This document shows, piece by piece, positions 1-8,428 of a DNA stretch of 64,000 nt. Every line of letters starts with the position of its first letter. Position 1 is the first letter of the stretch. Below the pieces are notes generated by a model. It was given only the letters and a program-made list of their open reading frames with translations, was not told the origin of the DNA and did not search any database. Origin of the DNA: Nocardioides alpinus (GTDB lineage: Bacteria > Actinomycetota > Actinomycetes > Propionibacteriales > Nocardioidaceae); contig NZ_FOKC01000002.1 of the NCBI RefSeq assembly GCF_900112035.1, forward strand, positions 62,001-126,000. The letters run 5' to 3'. The translations under genes were made by a program, and so were the position numbers.

Positions 1-2944
1 ACAGGCCGCGGCCGCGAGTACGCGAGGCACGGTCGATCGCGCGGGCGTGCAGGTCGAGCTCGGCCACCTGCAGCAGCAGGTCGCGCCGGGTGATGCGGCC
101 GCGCCGGACCACCGCCTGCTCACCCGAGCCGATGCCGTAGACCGTGTCGAACCCGCCGGCCAGCACGAGCCGCTCGAGCACCGGCCGGGAGACGTGGGCG
201 CGGTGGAAGAAGTCGGACAGCGAGACGTAGGGGGCACCCGCGCGGGACTCGACGATGCGGGCGACCTCCGCCCCGCTGATGCCCTTGACGTCGGTGAGCG
301 AGAGCCGGATCGCGTGGGGCTGCGCGTCGTCGCCGTCCCGGGCCTTCTCCACGACGTACGACGAGGCGCTCGCATTGACGTCGAGCCCGAGCACGCCGAC
401 GCCGAACTGGCGGGCGTCGTCGAGGATCAGGCGCTTGGGATACATCCCCGGGTCGTGGGTCAGCACGCCGGACAGGAAGTGGGCCGGCCAGTGCGCCTTG
501 AGCCAGGCGGACTGGTAGGTCGGGAGCGCGAACGCGGCGGCGTGGGCCTTGCAGAAGCCGAACGAGGCGAAGGCCTCCAGCACCTTCCAGACCTGCTCGA
601 CGAGCGCGAGGTCGTAGCCCTGGGCGAGGGCGTGGGGGAAGAACCACGCCTCGGTCGCCGCCATGCCGTCAGGGTCGCCCAGCGCGCGGCGCCGCTCGTC
701 GCCCTCGGCGTAGGAGACGCCGCCGAACGTCGCGATCATCTCGATCACCTGCTCGTGGAACACCACCACGCCGCGCGTCTGCTCGAGGATCGGGCGCAGG
801 TTCTCGTGGAGGTAGCGCGCCGTGGTCCACCCCTGCTTGACCTCGAGGTAGGGGGTGATCATGTCGCTCTTGACCGGCCCCGGCCGGAAGAGCGAGATGT
901 CGGTGATGATGTCGTCGAAGGACTCGATCCCGGACCTGCCGACGAGCTCGCGCTGGCCGGGCGACTCGATCTGGAAGACGCCGAGGGTCCTGGCGCTGCT
1001 GATCATCTCGTAGGTCGTGACGTCGTCGAAGGGCACCTGGACCTCGTCGTCGAGGTCGATGCGGACGCCGTCGACGCGCTCCACCTCGGCGACGGCGTGG
1101 GCCATCGCGGACTGCATCCGGATGCCGAGCACGTCGAGCTTGAGCAGGCCGAGCTCCTCCACGTCGTCCTTGTCGAACTGGCTCATCGGGAACCCGGCCC
1201 AGGACGCCTCGACCGGGGTGCGGTCGAGCAGCGTCGCGTCGGAGAGCAGGACGCCGCACGGGTGCATCGCGATGTGGCGCGGCAGCCCGTCGAGCCGTTC
1301 GACCAGGCTGAAGAACCGGTCGAGGCCGCCGTCGCCCAGGCCGCTCGCCCGCAGCTCGGGCAGGTCGCGCATGGCGGCCCGGGCATCACGGGCCCGGATG
1401 TGCGGGAAGGCCTTGGCGATGGCGTCGATCTCCCCCGGCGGCATCCCGAGCGCGGCGCCGACGTCGCGCACCGCATGGCGTACGCGGTAGGTGTCCATCA
1501 TCGAGACGGCGGCGCACCGCTCGCCGCCGAAGCGGTCGAGGATCGCACGGTAGACCTCCTCGCGCCGGGCGGACTCCACGTCGATGTCGATGTCGGGCAG
1601 CGAGGCTCGGAGCGGGGAGAGGAAGCGCTCCATCAGCAGGCCGTGGCGGATCGGGTCGACGCCCGAGATGCGGAGGAGGTAGTTGACCAGGCTCCCGGCA
1701 CCCGACCCCCGGGCGGCGCGCCGGATGCCCATCTCGCCGATCATGTCGGTGACGTCGGCGACGGTGAGGAAGTAGGAGGCGTAGCCCAGGGTCCGGATCG
1801 TCTCGAGCTCGTCGTCGAGGCGCTTCCAGATCCGCATCCGGGGAGCGGAGCCGTAGCGGTCGCTGATGGCCGCCTCGCAGCGCAGGCGCAGCGCACCGTC
1901 CGCGGAGGGTGCGGACGCGTCGGACACGGCGAGCTCCGGGAAGTGCACCTCCCCGATGCCGAGGTCGGCGCACGGGTCGAGCGCGCACCGGTCGGCGACC
2001 GTGCGGGTGCGGGCGAGAAGGCGTCTCGCCTCGTCGTCGCTGTCGTGCGCGAGCCCGGCGAGGCGGCAGATCTCCTCGGCGACCTCGTGCATCTGCTTGC
2101 CGGACTTGAGGAAACCCTCCGCGTTGCCCCGGCTGCTCGACGGTCCGACGTCGCGCAGGTGCGACGATCCCAGCGGGACCAGTCGGCGGGCCGCGTCGAG
2201 GACGTCGACGGTGGGGGCGTCCAGGCGGTCGGCGTAACGCACGCAGTTGCTCAGCACCGTGGCGAGACCGCCCGCTCGCGCGATGCCGGCCATCCGGGCC
2301 GCATGCGGCGAGGTGCCCGGGCCCCAGTCACCCGAGCGGGAGCCGAGCCGGTGGGAGACCAGCTCGACGACGAGGTTGTCCCGCGGCACCACCTCGAGCC
2401 AGCGCGCGATCACGGCCCGTCCGAGGTCGTCGCGTCGGCGGGTCGCGGCGCCGCCCAGCTCCGAGGACGGCCCGAGGAGCACCAGGACGTCGCCGCCGGC
2501 GAGGTGCGGCGCCAGGAGCTCGAGGGTGGCGACGGGACGACCGCGCTCCCCCGTGAGGTGGACCGACGACACCATCCGGCACACCGCCGCCCAGCCCGCC
2601 TTGCCGCTGGCCAGGAACGTCACCCGCCCGCCGCCCTGCGCTGCCGACTCCTCGCGTACCGCGCCGCCCCGCGCCGGCGTACGACGTGGGGGCGGCGAGG
2701 CGCGTGGGTCGGTCGTGCCGGGCACGGGGGCGACCGCGAGGTCGACCCCCAGCACCGGCCGGATGCCGGCCGCACGGGCAGCGCGGACGAACTTCACCGC
2801 GCCATAGGTGCCGTCGCGGTCGGTGAGGGCGAGGGTGTCCATCTCCTGCTCGACCGCGCGCCCCACCAATACGTGCGGGTGGGACGCGCCGTAGCGCAAG
2901 GAGTAGCCGGAGGCGACGTGGAGATGGACGAACGGGTCAGGCAC
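1..2944 (-). CDS. dnaE2: Error-prone DNA polymerase III alpha subunit (DnaE2/ImuC-like), 3' end beyond window
   Basis: C-family replicative-type polymerase used for translesion synthesis after DNA damage. The GTG start at 2944 lies one base after the stop of the HEPN gene, and 981 codons run open to the window edge; homologues are about 1,050-1,150 residues, so roughly the last tenth is missing. Residues 5-75 form the start of a PHP domain (HLHVASGYS, LALTDRDG). The polymerase active-site motif PDIDID is at residues 450-455 (bases 1580-1597), so both catalytic acid pairs are present. It is the last visible gene of an operon controlled by a perfect SOS box, which favours DnaE2 over the housekeeping DnaE1. 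No ImuB is visible; it may lie to the left. Confidence 0.88.
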   Translation of the reverse strand, partial: MPDPFVHLHVASGYSLRYGASHPHVLVGRAVEQEMDTLALTDRDGTYGAVKFVRAARAAGIRPVLGVDLAVAPVPGTTDPRASPPPRRTPARGGAVREESAAQGGGRVTFLASGKAGWAAVCRMVSSVHLTGERGRPVATLELLAPHLAGGDVLVLLGPSSELGGAATRRRDDLGRAVIARWLEVVPRDNLVVELVSHRLGSRSGDWGPGTSPHAARMAGIARAGGLATVLSNCVRYADRLDAPTVDVLDAARRLVPLGSSHLRDVGPSSSRGNAEGFLKSGKQMHEVAEEICRLAGLAHDSDDEARRLLARTRTVADRCALDPCADLGIGEVHFPELAVSDASAPSADGALRLRCEAAISDRYGSAPRMRIWKRLDDELETIRTLGYASYFLTVADVTDMIGEMGIRRAARGSGAGSLVNYLLRISGVDPIRHGLLMERFLSPLRASLPDIDIDVESARREEVYRAILDRFGGERCAAVSMMDTYRVRHAVRDVGAALGMPPGEIDAIAKAFPHIRARDARAAMRDLPELRASGLGDGGLDRFFSLVERLDGLPRHIAMHPCGVLLSDATLLDRTPVEASWAGFPMSQFDKDDVEELGLLKLDVLGIRMQSAMAHAVAEVERVDGVRIDLDDEVQVPFDDVTTYEMISSARTLGVFQIESPGQRELVGRSGIESFDDIITDISLFRPGPVKSDMITPYLEVKQGWTTARYLHENLRPILEQTRGVVVFHEQVIEMIATFGGVSYAEGDERRRALGDPDGMAATEAWFFPHALAQGYDLALVEQVWKVLEAFASFGFCKAHAAAFALPTYQSAWLKAHWPAHFLSGVLTHDPGMYPKRLILDDARQFGVGVLGLDVNASASSYVVEKARDGDDAQPHAIRLSLTDVKGISGAEVARIVESRAGAPYVSLSDFFHRAHVSRPVLERLVLAGGFDTVYGIGSGEQAVVRRGRITRRDLLLQVAELDLHARAIDRASRTRGRGL

Positions 2945-2945
2945 C

Positions 2946-3383
2946 TCAGGCCACGCGGGCGTGGGGCACCAGCCCGAGCGCCTGCTCGATCACGGCGAGG
3001 AACCGATCGGCGTCGCGGACCAGGTCATCGGCCTCGCGCTCGCTGACCGCCCGGGTGGACCCGGCCTCCGCGGCGGCCCGCTTGGGGGCGCCGGCGGCGA
3101 AGAAGCTCGCCCACTCCGTGAGCTCCGGGGCGACCTCGGCCAGCAGCACCCACGCGTTCTTCTGCCGTCGACCCCGCGGCGCGGGCCTGGCCCGGGCGGC
3201 GAGCAGCGCCGCCGCCGCGCACAGGGCCGCGACATGGGCGCAGGCGTAGCGGGTGGGGACGTCGCGCGCGGTGATCGCGTCGTGCAGCGACGTCACGGAG
3301 CGCTCTAGGTAGGAGTGGGCCGTGGACGGCAGGAGGTGGGGACTCATGGACTGGGGGGCTGGGTGAGGGGCTGTCGCAGACAT
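2946..3383 (-). CDS. SAV_6107-family HEPN domain protein
   Basis: Helical protein of 145 residues of the family annotated SAV_6107 HEPN, usually found beside damage-inducible polymerase genes in actinobacteria. The start at 3383 is set by GAGGTGG five bases upstream; further upstream the frame only shadows the DUF6504 gene. Residues 45-50 read RYACAH, an R-x4-H arrangement like the catalytic motif of HEPN ribonucleases, followed by an alanine-rich helix. It is 10 nt downstream of the DUF6504 gene and 1 nt upstream of the polymerase start, so the three are surely co-transcribed. Whether it has RNase activity or is a structural partner of the mutasome is unknown. Confidence 0.75.
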   Translation of the reverse strand: MSATAPHPAPQSMSPHLLPSTAHSYLERSVTSLHDAITARDVPTRYACAHVAALCAAAALLAARARPAPRGRRQKNAWVLLAEVAPELTEWASFFAAGAPKRAAAEAGSTRAVSEREADDLVRDADRFLAVIEQALGLVPHARVA

Positions 3384-3393
3384 CGTGGCCACC

Positions 3394-3711
3394 TCAGTCC
3401 AGGCACCCGACGAGCTGCCAGCGCCCGTCGGTCCAGTCGAAGGACAGGTCGAAGACGCCGTAGGTCTCCTGCTCGTCGTCGCTGCGCCGCAGCGCCGGCG
3501 TGCCTCGGCCGGCCTCCACCCGCCACAGCTCACGCTCGGCGACCGGGTCGGACGCCCGGACGCTCCCGCCGCCGGCCTGCCACCACGGACCGGTCTCCAC
3601 CCAGTGCGCGACCACGCCGCGCACCTTCCAGAGCCGGCCACGCCACAGGAACTGGTCGGGGTCCTCCGCCTCGCCTCGTCGCACCTCGACGGGGTCGTCG
3701 TACTGCCTCAT
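3394..3711 (-). CDS. DUF6504 family protein
   Basis: Small 105-residue soluble protein, first gene of the SOS operon. The ATG at 3711 is preceded by a strong GGAGG ribosome site; the longer open frame upstream runs through the LexA site and is not coding. It contains several tryptophans in the pattern W-R-G-R-L-W-K-V and ends with the conserved-looking FDLSFDWTDGRW strand pair. The family is known mainly by its position next to DnaE2-like and DNA polymerase Y genes; no biochemical role is established. The context suggests an accessory factor of damage-induced mutagenesis. Confidence 0.75.
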   Translation of the reverse strand: MRQYDDPVEVRRGEAEDPDQFLWRGRLWKVRGVVAHWVETGPWWQAGGGSVRASDPVAERELWRVEAGRGTPALRRSDDEQETYGVFDLSFDWTDGRWQLVGCLD

Positions 3712-3790
3712 CGCGCCTCCTCGCACTCCGTCGACCCCGGGGCCGACCCGGGCGGAGGTGGGGGTCGAGGTCACCGCCACCCGGGTCGCA

Positions 3791-3806
3791 TCGAACATCT
3801 GTTCGA
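3791..3806 (-). promoter_or_regulatory. LexA-binding SOS box
   Basis: TCGAACATCTGTTCGA is a perfect palindrome matching the mycobacterial/actinobacterial SOS consensus TCGAAC-N4-GTTCGA. It lies about 80 bp upstream of the DUF6504 start and heads the DUF6504-HEPN-dnaE2 operon. Confidence 0.92.
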
Positions 3807-3888
3807 ACACCCCGAACGGTACCCCTCCCCACCGACAGCCCGTCAAGGGCCAGCCGCGGACGGGTGCGAAGTCGTGGAGGAAGTGGGC

Positions 3889-4356
3889 TCAGACGTCGCG
3901 GAGGTAGGTCGTGGTCGAGCGCTGCCAGAGGAAGAACAGCAGGACCAGTCCCTCGACGATGATCACGCCCGAGAGCACCACGAAGATGACCGGGAGGTGG
4001 TTGTCGAGGCAGATCGCCCCCACCAGCACACCGACCCCGGCCGTGCCGGTGAGCACGAAGCGGGTCCAGGGGTGGCCGCCCACGAAGAACGAGGCCAGGA
4101 CCATCGCCAGCAGCGCGAACCCGACGAACGCCACCACGGCGAGGGCCACGAAGCCGGGCGCACTCGGACTCTCCCGGAGCGCCTCGATGCCGCCCTCGCT
4201 CAACGTCGCCTGGGCGCCGTCGTTGCCCTTCGCCCACGCCAGCAGGACGTCGTCGCGCAGCAGCCAGATGAGCAGGGTGATCACCCCCGAGGTGGCCACG
4301 ATCAGGCCGAGCACTCGCACACTGTTGGTCACGGACCCAGGCACGTCGCGCGCCAT
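3889..4356 (-). CDS. Four-helix membrane protein, function unknown
   Basis: A 155-residue integral membrane protein with about four hydrophobic segments (near residues 13-32, 69-91, 98-116 and 122-143) and a short extracytoplasmic or cytoplasmic loop between the first two. The ATG at 4356 has CAGGAG six bases upstream. It is divergent from the YbaK-type gene. No enzymatic motif is visible and the family was not recognised. Confidence 0.7.
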   Translation of the reverse strand: MARDVPGSVTNSVRVLGLIVATSGVITLLIWLLRDDVLLAWAKGNDGAQATLSEGGIEALRESPSAPGFVALAVVAFVGFALLAMVLASFFVGGHPWTRFVLTGTAGVGVLVGAICLDNHLPVIFVVLSGVIIVEGLVLLFFLWQRSTTTYLRDV

Positions 4357-4388
4357 CCATCACTCCTGAAGCTCATCGGTTTCGTCGC

Positions 4389-4394
4389 TAGGCT
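4389..4394 (+). promoter_or_regulatory. -10 hexamer, leaderless start of YbaK-type gene
   Basis: TAGGCT ends 6 nt before ATG 4401, with no ribosome site between. Confidence 0.6.
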
Positions 4395-4400
4395 CGCATC

Positions 4401-4895
4401 ATGTCGACCGAGCACGCATCCATCACCTCGTTCCGAGGCGAGCTCACCCGGCGCGGCGGGACGGGTGACGTGGTCATCCTGCCCGACAGCGCCCACACTG
4501 CCGCACTTGCCGCGGCCGCGCTGGGGTGCGAGGTCGGAGCGATCGCCAACAGCCTGCTCTTCGACGCCGCCGGCGAGCCGGTCCTGATCCTCACCTCCGG
4601 CGCCCATCGTGTCGACACGTCTGCCGTGGCCGCGCGCATCGGCGTCGGCCGGCTCGCCCGGGCCGACCCCGCGTTCGTACGACGCCACACCGGGCAGGTG
4701 ATCGGCGGCGTCTCCCCGATCGACCACCCGGCGCCGGTCCGCACCTGGATCGACCCGTGGTTGCGGCAGCACCCGGTCGTGTGGGCGGCCGCCGGCCACC
4801 CGGCGGCGGTCTTCTCCACGACGTACGACGAGCTGGTGGGCATGACGGGCGCCGTCGAGGTCGACGTCGAGAGCCCCGCGGACGACGGTGCGTGA
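4401..4895 (+). CDS. YbaK/EbsC-type aminoacyl-tRNA deacylase
   Basis: A 164-residue single-domain protein of the YbaK/ProX editing superfamily, which hydrolyses misacylated tRNAs such as Cys-tRNA(Pro) or Ala-tRNA(Pro) in trans. Visible family features are the central AALGCEVGAIANSLLF stretch, the ILTSGAHRVD strand containing the usual substrate-pocket region, and the GQVIGGVSPIDHP segment typical of the fold. The exact editing specificity cannot be read from the sequence. The next gene starts 4 nt after its stop, suggesting co-transcription. Confidence 0.82.
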   Translation: MSTEHASITSFRGELTRRGGTGDVVILPDSAHTAALAAAALGCEVGAIANSLLFDAAGEPVLILTSGAHRVDTSAVAARIGVGRLARADPAFVRRHTGQVIGGVSPIDHPAPVRTWIDPWLRQHPVVWAAAGHPAAVFSTTYDELVGMTGAVEVDVESPADDGA

Positions 4896-4898
4896 GTC

Positions 4899-5489
4899 GT
4901 GGACGCACTGGCACTGACCTTCTCCACCGGCTGGGCGAGCGGCATCAACGCCTACCTCGTGGTCCTCGTCCTCGGCATCTCCGACCGGGTGGGCTCGGTC
5001 GCCGAGATCCCTGACGTGCTGGGGCGCTGGGACGTGCTGACGGTCGCGGCGTTCATGTTCTCGATGGAGTTCGTCGCCGACAAGATCCCCTACATCGACT
5101 CGACCTGGGACGCGATCTCGACCGCCGTCCGTCCGACGGCGGGCGCAGTGATCGGCATCCTCCTCGCCGGCGACGCGACCACCCTCGAGCAGGCCGTCCT
5201 CGCCGTGGTGGGCGGCGGCACCGCCTTCCTGAGCCACCTGGTCAAGGCCGGCGGCCGGCTGGCGATCAACTCCTCCCCCGAGCCCGTCACCAACGTGGTG
5301 GCCAGCGTGACCGAGGACGTCGCGGTGCTGGGCGTGGTGTGGTTCGCCATCGAGAACCCGCAGGCGGCCGCAGCGATCGCCGGCGTGCTGCTGCTCCTCG
5401 GCCTGGTCATGCTGTTCTTCGTCAGCCGCCTGGCCCGCCGCGGGTGGCGGCGGTGGAAGAAGAAGGACCCGGTCCACCAGGTCCCCTAG
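4899..5489 (+). CDS. DUF4126 domain membrane protein
   Basis: A 196-residue membrane protein with the DUF4126 pattern: an N-terminal FSTGWASGINAYLVVLVLG helix, a MEFVADKIPYIDSTWDA loop, a PTAGAVIG helix and C-terminal hydrophobic helices followed by a strongly basic tail (RLARRGWRRWKKK). GTG start at 4899, 4 nt after the YbaK-type stop. Function unknown; the aspartate-containing motif between helices is conserved in the family. Confidence 0.78.
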   Translation: MDALALTFSTGWASGINAYLVVLVLGISDRVGSVAEIPDVLGRWDVLTVAAFMFSMEFVADKIPYIDSTWDAISTAVRPTAGAVIGILLAGDATTLEQAVLAVVGGGTAFLSHLVKAGGRLAINSSPEPVTNVVASVTEDVAVLGVVWFAIENPQAAAAIAGVLLLLGLVMLFFVSRLARRGWRRWKKKDPVHQVP

Positions 5490-5492
5490 GGT
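5487..5492 (+). promoter_or_regulatory. -10 hexamer, leaderless start of oxidoreductase gene
   Basis: TAGGGT ends 6 nt before GTG 5499; it overlaps the stop of the preceding gene. Confidence 0.55.
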
Positions 5493-5498
5493 TCCCCC

Positions 5499-6800
5499 GT
5501 GGCTCGTGTCGTGGTGGTCGGTGGCGGTTTCGGCGGCATGGCCGCGGCGGCGCGCCTCGCCAAGCTCGGCCACGACGTCACGCTGCTCGAGCGCTCGGCG
5601 ACCCTCGGTGGCGCCCTGGGCACCGAGGAGCTCGACGGCTTCGCGTGGGACGCCGGCCCCACGAACACCCTCCTGCCGGCGGTCATCCGCGACCTCTTCC
5701 GCAAGTCCGGCCGCCCCCTGGAGCGCGAGGTCGACCTCCAGCCGCTCGACCTGGTGCGCGAGCACCGCTTCGAGGACGGCTCGGCCCTCCGGCTGCCCGG
5801 GGGCTCACGGGCTGCCCAGCTCGCGGCCGTCGACGACCTCGGGCCGGGCCTCGGCCGGCAGTGGGTCGACCACGTGGCGTCGTACGGCGACGTGTGGGAG
5901 CTGTTGCGCAAGGAGTGGTTCGAGCGGCCCTTCGACAAGGACGTCGCGCCGCGCGAGCTGACCGACCTGATCGGGCGGCGCGAGTCGCTGGAGAAGCGGC
6001 TCCGGCGGACGTTCCGCGACGAGCGGCTGCGACTGGTGGCCGGGCACCGGCTCGTCATGGACGGCCACGAGCTGCGCGACGTGCCCGTCTTCGCGGGTGT
6101 CGACGTCTACCTCGAGCAGCGGTTCGGGGCGTGGACCGTCCCCGGCGGCCTCGCGGCGCTCGGCACCGCGATGGCCGACAGGCTGGCGCTGCGTGGCGTC
6201 ACCGTCCGCACGGCGACGGAGGCGCTCGACCTCGTGGTGCGCGACGGCCGGGTCACCGCAGTACGGACTCCCGACGATGAGGTGGACGCCGACCGGGTGG
6301 TGGTCGCGATCGACCCGCGCCGGCTGCCCGCACTGGCGTCGTACGTCCGGCGCACGATGCCGGCGATCCCGCCGGTCGTGTGCCACATCGGGCTCGAGGG
6401 CGACGTGCCCGACCTCCCCCACGAGGTGGTCCTGCACGGCGATCCGCTGCTCGTGGTGCGCACGGGTGGCCGCGCCCCCGACGGCGCCAGCGCCTGGACG
6501 GTGCTGGGGCGCGGCCGGCTGGCCGAGGACGTGCTCACCGCTCTTGCGCGCCACGGCCTCGACGTCCGCAGGCAGGTCGTCGCGCGGATCGACCGGTCAC
6601 CGCGCGACCTCGTGGAGCGGTGGGGTGGCTCGCCGCACGGGATGCTGTGGCAGGGCCCGCGCACGGCCCGGACGCGACTGGGTCCGCGGACGCCGATCGA
6701 CGGCGTGCTGGCCGCGGGTGCCCACGCGACGACCGGGTCCGGACTGCCCTTCGCCGGGCTCAGCGCGGCGCTGGTCGCCGAGGTCGTCGGCCGGGCCTGA
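5499..6800 (+). CDS. FAD-dependent oxidoreductase, phytoene desaturase (CrtI)-like
   Basis: A 433-residue flavoprotein of the CrtI/carotenoid isomerase group. Residues 4-14 (VVVVGGGFGGM) are the dinucleotide-binding Rossmann motif, followed by LAKLGHDVTLLERS with the acidic residue that binds the ribose. The GGLAALGTAMAD segment in the middle and the C-terminal LAAGAHATTGSGLPFAGLSAA segment match the second FAD-contact region of this family. No carotenoid gene neighbours are seen, so the substrate is unknown; an amine-oxidase-like role is possible. Confidence 0.8.
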   Translation: MARVVVVGGGFGGMAAAARLAKLGHDVTLLERSATLGGALGTEELDGFAWDAGPTNTLLPAVIRDLFRKSGRPLEREVDLQPLDLVREHRFEDGSALRLPGGSRAAQLAAVDDLGPGLGRQWVDHVASYGDVWELLRKEWFERPFDKDVAPRELTDLIGRRESLEKRLRRTFRDERLRLVAGHRLVMDGHELRDVPVFAGVDVYLEQRFGAWTVPGGLAALGTAMADRLALRGVTVRTATEALDLVVRDGRVTAVRTPDDEVDADRVVVAIDPRRLPALASYVRRTMPAIPPVVCHIGLEGDVPDLPHEVVLHGDPLLVVRTGGRAPDGASAWTVLGRGRLAEDVLTALARHGLDVRRQVVARIDRSPRDLVERWGGSPHGMLWQGPRTARTRLGPRTPIDGVLAAGAHATTGSGLPFAGLSAALVAEVVGRA

Positions 6801-6812
6801 CCGCGGAGCGGA

Positions 6813-7424
6813 TCAGAACACGAGCTCCCACACGACGGTGACCGACGTGGTGACCGTCGCCTCTCCGGGCTCGATCCCGCCGCCGGAGTCACGCATCATC
6901 GCCATCTTGGGCATCGGCCCCGGACCGCCCTGGCCGGCGCCGTCCTCGACGATCGTCTGCACGGCTCCCAGACCAGCACCCGCCATCCGCGCCAGCGCGG
7001 CAGCGCGCTCCTTCGCGTCCTGGAAGGCGGCCTCACGGGCGACGCCGCCGGCTCCGTGGTCCTCGGTGACCTCGAGTCCGACGCTGTCGATCGCCAGTCC
7101 GTCGCCCACCTCGCGCGCCAGCTCGGCGAGCATCGTGCCTGCCGCGGACAGGTCGGCGCAGCCGATGGCGTAGGCGTGGCGGGCCTCGTAGCCCTGCCGG
7201 GTACCGGTGTGGTCGTGCCACGGCCAGACGGTGATCCCGGTCGAGCCGATGCGCCGCTCCTCGGTGTGCCGCGCGGCGACCTCGACGAGGTCAGCGGCAC
7301 TGGCGCTCACCGCCTCATAGGCCTCGGCGACACCCGCGCCACGCGCCACTGCAGCGAGGCGGACGACTGCGGTGTCCGGTGCGACCGAGCTGGTGCCGGT
7401 GCCGGTCACGGTGACGGTGTGCAT
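6813..7424 (-). CDS. SIMPL domain (DUF541) protein
   Basis: A 203-residue protein of the SIMPL family (VTVTGTGTSSVAPDTAVVRLAA at the N terminus, a central VGLEVTEDHG region with FQDAKERAAALARMAG helix). Members form oligomeric periplasmic or cytoplasmic assemblies of unknown role, some linked to oxidative stress. No signal peptide is evident here. The ATG at 7424 is fixed by the -10 hexamer only 7 nt away; the open frame upstream runs into the metF region and is not coding. Confidence 0.8.
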   Translation of the reverse strand: MHTVTVTGTGTSSVAPDTAVVRLAAVARGAGVAEAYEAVSASAADLVEVAARHTEERRIGSTGITVWPWHDHTGTRQGYEARHAYAIGCADLSAAGTMLAELAREVGDGLAIDSVGLEVTEDHGAGGVAREAAFQDAKERAAALARMAGAGLGAVQTIVEDGAGQGGPGPMPKMAMMRDSGGGIEPGEATVTTSVTVVWELVF

Positions 7425-7431
7425 GCGCCCC

Positions 7432-7437
7432 ACCGTA
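7432..7437 (-). promoter_or_regulatory. -10 hexamer, leaderless start of SIMPL gene
   Basis: TACGGT on the minus strand ends 7 nt before ATG 7424. Confidence 0.55.
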
Positions 7438-7459
7438 GTGCGCCGCCGAGGAGGAGCCG

Positions 7460-8350
7460 TCAGACCGTGATGCGCAGGTTGGCGAAGATCTCGCGCGTCG
7501 CCCTGGACCGGTTGAGCGTGTAGAAGTGCAGTCCCGGCGCCCCGGCGTCCAGCAACGCCTCGCACAGCTCGGTCGCGATCGCGATGCCCTCGGCGCGCAG
7601 CCGCACGGCGTCGTCGGCGTACGGCGTGAGGCGGGCGGTGATCTCCTCGGGCAGCTCGCGGCGCGAGAACTCGACCATCCGCTGCATCGAGCGGAGGTTC
7701 AGGATCGGCATGATGCCCGGGATGATCGGGAAGTCCGCCCCGGCGGCGGTCGCCCGCTCGACCAGCGCGACGTAGTCGGACGCGCGCAGCACCATGTCGG
7801 TCACAGCGAACTCGGCGCCGGCATCGTACTTCGCCTTCAGCACGCGCGCGTCGGTCTCGAGGTCCGCGGCGTCGACGTGGCCCTCGGGGAAGGCCGCCAC
7901 GCCGATGCGCATGTCGGTGCGCTCCCGGATCAGCGCCACCAGCTCGTTGGCGTAGGTGAGACCCCCCTCAGTCGGCGTCCAGGGCGAGCCGGGGCCGTCC
8001 GGCGGGTCGCCGCGCAGCGCCATCACGTTGTGCACCCCGGCGGCGTCGAGCTCGTCGAGGATCGCGGTGAGCTCGTCGGTGGTGTGCCCGACGCAGGTCA
8101 GGTGGGCCACCGGCAGCATCGTGGTGTCGCGGGCGATCCGCTCGGTGATCGCGACGGTGCGGTCGCGGGTCGTGCCGCCGGCTCCGTAGGTCACCGAGAC
8201 GAAGGTCGGGCCGTAGGGCTCCAGCTCGGTGATGGCCTGCCAGAGCTGCTCCTCGCCGGCCTCGTCCTTCGGCGGGAAGAACTCGAAGGAGAAGGAGCGC
8301 TCACCTCGTGCGAGGAGCTCGCCCATGCTCAGGTCGCGTCCGTGCGTCAT
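7460..8350 (-). CDS. metF: Methylenetetrahydrofolate reductase
   Basis: Reduces 5,10-methylene-THF to 5-methyl-THF for methionine synthesis. The 296-residue length fits bacterial MetF. Diagnostic stretches are FSFEFFPPKDE (residues 20-30) with the catalytic glutamate, FVSVTYGAGG (50-59), THLTC-like VAHLTCVGHT, the flavin-contact ALRGDPP (111-117) and the PGIMPI segment (211-216). The C terminus LHFYTLNRSRAT is the usual substrate-binding end. It diverges from the polyprenyl synthase gene across a 78-bp spacer that carries a -10 hexamer for each side. Confidence 0.95.
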   Translation of the reverse strand: MTHGRDLSMGELLARGERSFSFEFFPPKDEAGEEQLWQAITELEPYGPTFVSVTYGAGGTTRDRTVAITERIARDTTMLPVAHLTCVGHTTDELTAILDELDAAGVHNVMALRGDPPDGPGSPWTPTEGGLTYANELVALIRERTDMRIGVAAFPEGHVDAADLETDARVLKAKYDAGAEFAVTDMVLRASDYVALVERATAAGADFPIIPGIMPILNLRSMQRMVEFSRRELPEEITARLTPYADDAVRLRAEGIAIATELCEALLDAGAPGLHFYTLNRSRATREIFANLRITV

Positions 8351-8357
8351 GCGCAAC

Positions 8358-8363
8358 AGCCTA
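8358..8363 (-). promoter_or_regulatory. metF: -10 hexamer, leaderless start of metF
   Basis: TAGGCT on the minus strand ends 7 nt before ATG 8350. Confidence 0.6.
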
Positions 8364-8415
8364 CGGAGGTGCACGATGCGTCCGGCCCGGAGTCCACGGA
8401 TCAGTCGTCCGTGGC

Positions 8416-8421
8416 TAGGCT
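8416..8421 (+). promoter_or_regulatory. -10 hexamer, leaderless start of polyprenyl synthase gene
   Basis: TAGGCT ends 7 nt before GTG 8429; identical hexamer to the divergent metF promoter. Confidence 0.6.
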
Positions 8422-8428
8422 CGCCGAC

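Noticed and set aside
47..3046. Very long open frame on the plus strand opposite the polymerase gene
   Set aside because: It is a GC-bias shadow; the opposite strand reads a clear PHP domain and PDIDID site, while the plus frame is Arg/Gly/Asp/His-rich with no domain.
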